Assembly: GCA_905233765.1 (NCBI GenBank)
Contig: CAJOCU010000012.1
Coordinates: 51,180-115,179, forward strand
From: an uncultured Bacteroidaceae bacterium
GTDB taxonomy: Bacteria; Bacteroidota; Bacteroidia; Bacteroidales; Bacteroidaceae
DNA: 64,000 nucleotides
Reading direction: 5' to 3'
Shown here one piece after another: positions 16,386 through 23,900 of this stretch (position 1 is its first letter; every line of letters begins with the position of its first letter). The translations under genes were made by a program, and so were the position numbers. The notes under the pieces were generated by a model. It was not told the origin of the DNA. It did not search any database and worked only from the letters and a program-made list of their open reading frames with translations.

Positions 16386-19292
16386 TTACTTGACCAGTAC
16401 CTTGCGGCCGTTGATGATGTAGATGCCACGAGTTAACTTACCGTTTTCTATCCGGCGACCGCTGAGGTCGTAGATGCCTTGCGGCGTTGCCGTGGGCGTC
16501 TCGGCGTTGATGGCCTGGATGGCGGTGTAGTCTGTGTTGGGACGTGCTGCCATGATGGAGAGCAGCTTCACATCGGCGGCAGTGAGGGCGCGCTTATAGA
16601 CGAGCAGTTCGTCGATGAAGCAGTCGGCAGAGCCCCAGAAAGAGCCGGTGCCGAGTTGCATGTAGGGCGCTGTGCGCAGGAATGCGAGCACGGAGCTGTA
16701 GGCGGCGCTGCCACTGAAGGCTTTCTGCGCTTTCTTCACGCCATCGACATAGAGGGTGATGCCGCTGGTGGTGACGGTGACGGTGACGAAAGCCCACTTG
16801 CCCGTGGGCAGATAGCCGGTGGCACCGTTGTTGGGATGGTTGATGTCGAACCAGGTGCCGGAGCCGTTGTTGTAGCCGAAGTAGGCGTTGCCCGTCATGA
16901 AGAAGCGCGACGTGGCATCGTTGGCCTCCAGGTTGGCGAAGCTCCAGATGTCATCATACAGGTTGTCGGAGGTCATCTTCACCCATAAGGCAATGGTCAT
17001 TCCAGTGAGCCTCGAGAGTCCCTTCAAGGGGTTCTCCATCAACGTGTAGCTGACATTGGAGCTGCCACCGAAATACTGATGCAGCACATAGCTTGAACGG
17101 TCGCTGTCGTAGGCAAAAGTAGGAACGGTGCCTTCGCCCAAAGCCTTGAAAGTCGGCTTCTGTGTAGTGGTGATCTGGTTGGGCGTGGTCTTTGAGGTGA
17201 AAGGATAATGGGCCACGCAATCGGTGAGGTAGTCGCCCTCGGGAAGGTCTTCGTCAGCCAGTGCGCGGACGGTGAACTCCCGGGTGTAGGTGACACCGTT
17301 GCAGCTGATGGTGCAGGTCAGCGTCACGGGCGTGGTCTGCTCGGGAACGGTGAACTTACCCTTGGTGGAGATGATCGACGGTTCGCTGCTCTTCCAGCGC
17401 ATCGTGGCTCCAAGGTATGATGTCGTGGGCAGGTCGAGGCTGCTGGCCACATCCTGATTGCCCTTGATAGGGATGGTGTTGTTGAGGGCGGTATAGGCAA
17501 CAGCGTAGCGCGGGTCGATGTGGTAGGCCCACAGCTGCACGCCACAGGAGGTGCCCGATTCGGCGGTCGCCGTGATGCCGATGGCGGGGATGGTGGTGCC
17601 GTCGAGCGTCTGGGGTACGACGACGCCCTTATAGGTGACACCACCCAGAACCAGGGTGATGAAGCCTGTGCCCTCGGTCATGCTCCACGTGCCACTCTTC
17701 GCGCCCACAATCTTGCCGTCGGCAGCGAGGTGGATGGTGATGGGCTTCACCTCCTCGAAGTTGGCGTAGTCCATCTTGTACTTGTGGATGAGGACGTCGT
17801 AGTATCCGACCATCTCCTCGGCAGTGAAGGCGCAACCGGTCTTGAGGGTCTCGTTGGCGACCTCTTCGCCGTCGAACTGGAAGGGGGCTGAGCAGAGCCA
17901 GCCGTTCTCGTTGAGGAAGAGCTGGCGGGTGCGCACCTGATGCCCCAACGTTCCGTTGTTGAATTTGGTGTGGTAAATGACAAAGGAGCGACCGTCCTGA
18001 TCGGTGATGGCGCTGTTGTGACCTTGGGCACACTCGCCGACCGTCTGAAGGCCCCAATCGTTGTAGGCACCCAAGAGTTTCATGCCGCCATTGGTCTGGG
18101 CATTCTTACCGAAGTTGAGCCAGTAGCGGTTGTGATAGCAGGCGTCGAGGTTACCGGCATCGAGATACTGCCCGTCGGGGGTCTTACTACGGAAAATACG
18201 CATTTCGTAGCCGCCATCAGGAATCTTATTGCCGTTTTTGTCAAGAACGTAGTTGCCATCTTTATCCTTCTTGTAGCCACCGGGTGCAAAGCCACCGTAG
18301 CTGAGGAAGAGATAGTAGTAGTCGCCGATGTGTTTGATATAGGGGCCCTCGCCGCTGCTGTAGTAACCACCGGCAATGCGCTTGCCGAAGTAAGGATCGG
18401 AGAGGGCACGGCCCTCGCTGTCATTCTGAACGGGATAGGTGACGGTGTAGTCGCGCAAGCCTGTTTGCTTGTCCAACTTCAGGATGAAGATGCCGCCGCT
18501 CCACGAGCCATAGGTGAGCCACAGCTCGCCTTCTTCATCGAAGAAGACATTGGGGTCGATGTCGTTGGTCCACCAGGTGCCCCAGTCGCCATCCTTATAA
18601 TATTCTGAAGGCAGCGTTGCCTGTTCGCCGATGACGAGCTCGAGGTCGGTCTTCTTCCAGTTGATCTCGGGAATCGTCGTATTACGGAAGCCTGAGTAAT
18701 GGACAGGACCCTGATAGACATAGGGGCCTGTGATCTTGTCGGCCGTCAACAACACGATGACGGAATGCCAGTCATCGCCGTTCAGACTCATATACATCAT
18801 CCACTTCCCCGAGTTGGGATTGTAGAGCAGGTCGGGGGCCCACATATTGCCGTCAATGGTCCAATCAGCCTGGTCGCCATTGGCCCATGCCTTGGCATCG
18901 AAGGGGCCGAAGGCCACCTCCTGCGGTGTGCCGTCAACAAGGACGGTGACGGTCTTCGTCTGGTTCGTAGAGAAGGCGTCGGCATAGCCCGTAACGACAG
19001 TCTTGCCGCTGGCGTTCACCGTGCCGAAAAGGCTGCTGGCATCCAAGCTCGTCCAGTTGACCATATTGTCAGTGGAACGGGCCCATCCGCGATGCGACCC
19101 GATGATATAATAGGTCATGCCTGTGGAATAAACGACGCTGGGGTCGTGGACACTGACACATTTGCGTGTCTTCGTCTTATAAAGAGAGTTGACCTCTTCT
19201 GGGGTGAGCTCTGTCGTCTCTTGAGCGCAGAGGGGGGAGAGCGGCATTAATGCTGCAAGAAAAGATGCAAAAAACAGGCGACGTAGGGTCAT
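16386..19292 (-). CDS. Secreted GH43 arabinanase-like enzyme with LamG-type domain and sorting-type tail
   Basis: Signal peptide MTLRRLFFASFLAALMPLSPLCAQ. GH43 five-bladed propeller features: HDPSVVYSTGMTYYIIGSH (N-terminal catalytic Asp), WAPDLLYNPNSGKWMMYMS, IDPNVFFDEEGELWLTYGSW, EGPYIKHIGDYYYLFLSYGG and GHNSAITDQDGRSFVIYHT, the last typical of endo-1,5-alpha-arabinanases. A beta domain (~residues 480-660) and a concanavalin-like LamG domain (~690-880, with LMENPLKGLSRLTGMTIALW) follow. It ends YDLSGRRIENGKLTRGIYII...RKVLVK. The likely substrate is arabinan or arabinose-containing side chains; exact specificity cannot be set from sequence. A good -7 box is at 19323-19330 (minus strand). Confidence 0.88.
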   Translation of the reverse strand: MTLRRLFFASFLAALMPLSPLCAQETTELTPEEVNSLYKTKTRKCVSVHDPSVVYSTGMTYYIIGSHRGWARSTDNMVNWTSLDASSLFGTVNASGKTVVTGYADAFSTNQTKTVTVLVDGTPQEVAFGPFDAKAWANGDQADWTIDGNMWAPDLLYNPNSGKWMMYMSLNGDDWHSVIVLLTADKITGPYVYQGPVHYSGFRNTTIPEINWKKTDLELVIGEQATLPSEYYKDGDWGTWWTNDIDPNVFFDEEGELWLTYGSWSGGIFILKLDKQTGLRDYTVTYPVQNDSEGRALSDPYFGKRIAGGYYSSGEGPYIKHIGDYYYLFLSYGGFAPGGYKKDKDGNYVLDKNGNKIPDGGYEMRIFRSKTPDGQYLDAGNLDACYHNRYWLNFGKNAQTNGGMKLLGAYNDWGLQTVGECAQGHNSAITDQDGRSFVIYHTKFNNGTLGHQVRTRQLFLNENGWLCSAPFQFDGEEVANETLKTGCAFTAEEMVGYYDVLIHKYKMDYANFEEVKPITIHLAADGKIVGAKSGTWSMTEGTGFITLVLGGVTYKGVVVPQTLDGTTIPAIGITATAESGTSCGVQLWAYHIDPRYAVAYTALNNTIPIKGNQDVASSLDLPTTSYLGATMRWKSSEPSIISTKGKFTVPEQTTPVTLTCTISCNGVTYTREFTVRALADEDLPEGDYLTDCVAHYPFTSKTTPNQITTTQKPTFKALGEGTVPTFAYDSDRSSYVLHQYFGGSSNVSYTLMENPLKGLSRLTGMTIALWVKMTSDNLYDDIWSFANLEANDATSRFFMTGNAYFGYNNGSGTWFDINHPNNGATGYLPTGKWAFVTVTVTTSGITLYVDGVKKAQKAFSGSAAYSSVLAFLRTAPYMQLGTGSFWGSADCFIDELLVYKRALTAADVKLLSIMAARPNTDYTAIQAINAETPTATPQGIYDLSGRRIENGKLTRGIYIINGRKVLVK

Positions 19293-19322
19293 AGGGATGA
19301 GGATATAATGGGTATTTCAAGG

Positions 19323-19330
19323 CAAAGGTA
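19323..19330 (-). promoter_or_regulatory. -7 box TACCTTTG for the GH43 gene
   Basis: CAAAGGTA on the plus strand, 30 nt upstream of the start at 19292. Confidence 0.6.
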
Positions 19331-19403
19331 GGCTTTTTTTGATGACGTTCCTTAACATTTGTGCCTCTTTTAACGTGTTTTAATATAAATAAGGTGTAAG
19401 TTT

Positions 19404-19434
19404 TTGGTCAGTTCAACGGAAAAACATTCCTTTG
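19404..19434 (+). promoter_or_regulatory. Promoter of the OmpA-like gene
   Basis: TTGGTCAGTTC at 19404 and TTCCTTTG at 19427-19434 at 23-nt spacing. The -33 element resembles those of the two large secreted genes. The leader runs ~150 nt and includes a divergent GC-rich repeat (19501-19550) and a period-7 repeat. Confidence 0.55.
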
Positions 19435-19500
19435 CACCCGAAAAAACGCCACGGCGTTAAACCTTCTGGGGCGACAAGCGTCATAGAAGAGAAAAAAGCC

Positions 19501-19597
19501 TCACCCCCTACCCCCCCCTCCAAGAGACGAGGGGGAAGCCTCCGGCGGGAGATGGGAGAGGACATTGTAAAATCGTAAAATCGTAAATCGTAAAATG
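19501..19597. repeat. Divergent GC-rich repeat followed by period-7 repeat (GTAAAATC)
   Basis: 19501-19550 has the C-rich tail and CCCCCCTC/GAGGGGG pairing of the repeat family but is degenerate. 19567-19597 is a GTAAA(A)TC array that runs to the ATG of the OmpA gene at 19595. Confidence 0.6.
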
Positions 19598-20452
19598 AAA
19601 AAGATTCTGATGCTCCTCATGGCAGGAGTGCTGCTGACCTCCTGCGTCAGCAAGAAGAAGTTCGGCGAACTGCAAACCAATTACAACAGTCTGCAGACGA
19701 AGTACCAGACAGCACAGGTGCAGCTGGCCGAGAACCGCGCCACCATCACAAGCCTCGAAGACCGCTTGGCCGAGGCCCGCGCCAACAACGACAAGCTGCA
19801 GGCTTCCTACGCTGCCCTGCAGGCATCGCTCGACAAGAGCATCCAGCAGAACAGCGAGGGCAACGTGAACATCTCCAAGCTCGTGGATGAAATCAACGCC
19901 TCCAACAAGTTCATCAAGCAGCTCGTCGAGGCCAAGGACAAGAGCGACAGCCTGAACATGGTGCTGACCAACAACCTCACCCGTTCCCTCTCCAAGGAGG
20001 AGCTGAAGGATGTGGATGTGCAGGTGCTCAAGGGCGTCGTCTATATCTCGCTCAGCGACAATATGCTCTACAAGAGCGGCAGCTACCAGATCAGCGACCG
20101 CGCCAGCGAGACGCTCGGCAAGATTGCCAAGATCATCACCGACTACAAGGACTACGACGTGCTCATCGAGGGTAACACCGACAATGTGCCCATCAGCCAG
20201 ACCAACATCCGCAACAACTGGGACCTCGCAGCCCTGCGTGCTTCCAGCGTGGTGCAGGCCCTGCAGAACAACTACGGTGTAGATCCGAAGCGTCTGACCG
20301 CCGGCAGCCGTGGCGAGTACAACCCCATCGCCGACAACAACACCGAGGCCGGTCGTGCCCGCAACCGCCGCACCCAGATCATCATCACACCGAAGCTTGA
20401 CGAGTTCATGGAGCTCATCGGTCAGGCTCCCGAGGGTGCTGACGGCGAATAA
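19595..20452 (+). CDS. OmpA-family outer-membrane lipoprotein with coiled coil
   Basis: Lipobox LLTSC (Cys at about residue 15) after MKKILMLLMAGV marks an outer-membrane lipoprotein. Residues ~20-120 form a coiled coil of Gln/Leu/Glu heptads. The C-terminal OmpA peptidoglycan-binding domain (~140-270) has EGNTDNVPI, NWDLAALRASSVV, LTAGSRGEYNPIADN and AGRARNRRTQI, the conserved NxxLSxxRA-type and RNRR motifs. It probably tethers the outer membrane to peptidoglycan. The gene stands alone, with a terminator at 20473-20505. Confidence 0.92.
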   Translation: MKKILMLLMAGVLLTSCVSKKKFGELQTNYNSLQTKYQTAQVQLAENRATITSLEDRLAEARANNDKLQASYAALQASLDKSIQQNSEGNVNISKLVDEINASNKFIKQLVEAKDKSDSLNMVLTNNLTRSLSKEELKDVDVQVLKGVVYISLSDNMLYKSGSYQISDRASETLGKIAKIITDYKDYDVLIEGNTDNVPISQTNIRNNWDLAALRASSVVQALQNNYGVDPKRLTAGSRGEYNPIADNNTEAGRARNRRTQIIITPKLDEFMELIGQAPEGADGE

Positions 20453-20472
20453 CCCCGGACAGAACAAAAAGC

Positions 20473-20505
20473 AAGAGCGCTGCAATTCATGCGGCGCTCT
20501 TTTTT
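20473..20505 (+). terminator. Rho-independent terminator after the OmpA gene
   Basis: AAGAGCGC (20473-20480) pairs with GCGCTCTT (20494-20501), followed by a run of T. Confidence 0.8.
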
Positions 20506-20541
20506 ACGCACACGCAAGATTTTTGCGAGAAAAACCTACAT

Positions 20542-20628
20542 ACCTACACCTTTGACAGTTAACAAACAGAATATAAGATGGATATATGGGTGTAGGTAAG
20601 GGTGTAGGTAGGCTGAAAAGGTGTAGGT
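20542..20628. repeat. Cluster of ACCTACACC / GGTGTAGGT repeats
   Basis: ACCTACACCTTT at 20542-20553 is the exact reverse complement of AAAGGTGTAGGT at 20617-20628, and two more GTGTAGGTA copies lie between (from 20590 and 20602). Together they could form a large stem-loop or bind a regulator. No gene is seen in 20453-20887. Confidence 0.75.
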
Positions 20629-20674
20629 TATAACATCATTTTGGTGATTCACACGGAATAGGATGGGGGATCAA

Positions 20675-20820
20675 GACCATGGTCCTATGGCAATAAGACC
20701 ATGGTCTTCCGTCCATAAGACCCGGTCTTATGATTTTTCTCACGGGTGAGAAAGTATTTTATCACCCGTGAGAAAGAATTTTATCACGCATGAGAAAAAT
20801 GTTTCTCACGCGTGATAAAA
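20675..20820. repeat. Cluster of about seven short palindromes
   Basis: In order: GACCATGGTC, AAGACCATGGTCTT, AAGACCCGGTCTT, TTTCTCACGGGTGAGAAA, then three TTATCAC/GTGAGAAA variants differing in the centre (CCCG, GCAT, GCGT). They are spaced about 8-16 nt apart and lie between the convergent OmpA and GH20-GH33 genes. Confidence 0.85.
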
Positions 20821-20875
20821 ATTGTCACATTAGCGGGATAGGGCCTTCGGGGCGCGTAAGGGCGAAGGTGAAATA

Positions 20876-20910
20876 GCAAGAAGCAGGTCAGTGGATGACC
20901 TGCTTCTTGC
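20876..20910 (-). terminator. Terminator hairpin overlapping the 3' end of the GH20-GH33 gene
   Basis: A perfect 15-bp stem (20876-20890 and 20896-20910) with 5-nt loop GTGGA. It covers the stop codon and last six codons, so the tail of the protein reads NGKKQVIH where its relatives read NGKKVLVK. Confidence 0.75.
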
Positions 20911-23900
20911 CGTTAAGAATATAGATGCCTGGTTTTGTTGGCGCTGCGATGCGCTGTCCTGCCAGGTTGTAGATTGTTGAGGGGTGAGGGTTGATAGATG
21001 AAGGTTGGCGGGGTGCGCTGATGCCTACTTCCTCCTCGGAGATGAGGGTGACGGCGAAATTGATGATGGCCAGATACTTGGTGGCATTGGTGGAACGCAC
21101 GGTGATGGTGGTGGATTTGGCGAGGATGTCCTTGATGTCGAAGGGCGTGTAGCCGTCAGCACCGCCGTATGCCGGCTGGATGGTGGTGCCGTCCACTGCC
21201 GTGATGGTGAAATCGTTAGCGGCTGCGCCATTGCTCCATTCCTGTACCCGGAAGGTGTAGCTTTTGATGAGATAGCCGTCGGGAGCTGTGAGTGTCAGCA
21301 CCTCGTCGCGGTTGGCGGCGCCGACTTTATAAGCGAGGTTGTAGTAGCCGTTCCAACCCGTGTAGCGGTCGAAGGTACCTGCTGATTTCCTGAGGGTCAG
21401 TCCTGCGATGGAGTTGGGAGGTGCGGTGGAAGTCCATACATTGCGCCCGCTGGTGTTGTCAACGTCCCATTTGCCGAGCTCTGTCTCTTTGCTGTTGTCA
21501 TAGACAATCTTCACCATATTGGCAGTCTCCTGTTTGTGCTGCCAGACCTCTTCGGCGCGAGCCTCCAGGGTCTCGCGACTGATGACGAGGTAGGTCATGG
21601 CGTAGCAGTCCATCTTGTCCTGATTGCCGAGGCTGCCGTCTTCGAAGATGATGGCCAGGTCGCCGTTGGCAAGTTTCTGCATGGAACTGTAGGCGGAGTA
21701 GCCAGGTTGCAGCTGGAAGGCTTCCTGCCATGTCTGCCCCTGGTCGAAGCTCATGTAGAGGCGCAGGTCGCGGCGGTAAGTGCTGAAAGTTTTGGTAAGG
21801 GTGTGCAGCATCATGTCGGGACGTGCAGCGTTCTCGGTGCCTCGGTTATAGTAGAGAATATCTGCATTACACCCGTTGGCGTTCATCTCAGCTGCCCAGA
21901 TGCCTTGCGTTCCCCAGCTTGTGATGCCGTCGCCACTGGCATCACCTGTAGAGCGGTTGTAACCTCGGTTAGCCATGCTGTTCCATCCGCCACGACGCAC
22001 GGAAAGGATGAGCGAATTGTCGTTCATAATTTCCAGCTTCGATTCGTCGGCACCCGTATAGACAGCTGTGGGCATGATTGTCCACGTCGCCCCTTCGTCG
22101 TCGGAATAGAGGATGTACTCGTTGGTCGTACCACTGACCTTGCCGTTCATGGCAAAAGCCACTCGGCCATTGTCGAAGGTGACGCCCTTACCGGCAGTGG
22201 TGAAAGTGCTTTGGAAGTTGATGCCACCCTTGTTGATGGCACTGAAGATGTCTATTGGCGTGGACCATGTTGCTCCGTTATCCGTGCTTTCGGTGTAGCC
22301 CATGTGGAGCATTCCTGTTGGATAGCTGTTCCTACCCGCTGCCATGAGACAGATGAGTTTGCCGCTCTTGGTGCATACCACGGCAGGATCACCGTAACCG
22401 TATGCAGCATCTGAAGAGCCGTCACCGGCGGCTATGGTCATTGGTGCCGACCATGTAGCACCGTTGTCCATACTCTTTCGCATTACCACATCAATCTTGT
22501 GACCCGAAGCGGGTTTTCCCAAATCCTCGGTATTGTCGTAGCGGTAGTCGGTGAATGCTGCAATCCCACCGTCGGCGGTGCGGATAATAGTGGGGATGCG
22601 GTAATACTTGGCCTGACTCTGCGATGCCGTCCAGAGGGCAGCCTGTTGTTTGAAGATACGCATCGCACCGTCGGGGTTACCAATGGCAGAGAGGTCGCAG
22701 GCGTTGGTGCCGTAGTCGTTGCTGTAGCCAATGGAGGTGATGGCAGCATCGATGGTGGCAAGTTCCGTGGCCGAGCTCTTCACGTCGGCAGTCACCCAAA
22801 TATATATAGGTGTATTGGCGGTGAGTGCGGTGGCGGAAGAGGTCGTTATAATGAGGTTGCTACCAGTAACTGTAGCTTCGCCAATCTTCACAGGGCTGGC
22901 TGCAGCATGAATCTGGTCGATGGTGGTAGTGTAGATGGCTACGCGGTCAAGCTGGTCGGCACCTGTGAGCGTCACATTGACGCTGTTTGGTGTGCAGCTC
23001 TTGAATGGTATGACCTTCAGGCGCAGGAGAGCCTGCATCGTGTTGCCCTGTCCCGTGGTCTGGTGGCCTTGGCAAACGGTAACGTCTGTGGCACGTAAGC
23101 AGAGCGAGGGGTCAACTTCGACAAGTTCAATGGGAAAGAACTGCCAGGCGGCATTGCCTGTGGTGGAGGTGGGAATGGTCGTTCCCCATCCTGCCACTGT
23201 GCCGCCTATAGTATTGGCGTCCATGATGACATCATTGGCATCCTTCAGGTAGAAATAGCCACTTGAGATAGTGCCGATGGTGTAAGACGACTTCTTGGTG
23301 GCGGTCGTCCCGTTATTGTTTCCGCCGCCACTACCGCCTAAACCGTTGATGAGCGTGGAAAAGTAGTTGCCATAACCTGTCTGAAGAAAATATTTCCCTT
23401 CACTATCGTCTGAGAGGCGTACCAGCAACTGTGCGTTGTCATGAGCATAACCACTCGGCTGTGCGGCCTGTGTGTAGAGTTTGTGGTCGGCAGCTTTCTC
23501 GTACAAATAGCCGTTGCGACCCACATTCTTCATGATGTACCATTGCCCCGTGGTAAGGCTGGTGGCTGCGGTCGCTGAGATGTTCATATCGCGGTTAGTC
23601 AGTTCATCGAGGGCTGTCGAGGAGAGGGGAAAAGGGATATCGTCCTCGGCAATCTCCTCAATGCGATATTTGCACCCCGTATCGGTGGTGTTCGTGCCAC
23701 TGCCCCAGTTGTAGATCTTGTAGCCACCCGAGAGGGCAGAACTGCTCGTGTTGGTCTGGTTGAACTGACACGAACCGGAAGTGATGATGACATAGCCCGT
23801 CTCGTCGGCTTTTGCAATTGTCCATCCTGCGGATGGCGACGTGGCTTGTGTCTTGAGAACGGTATTATTGCTGCTGTTGGGCAGAATATACGACCCGTCC

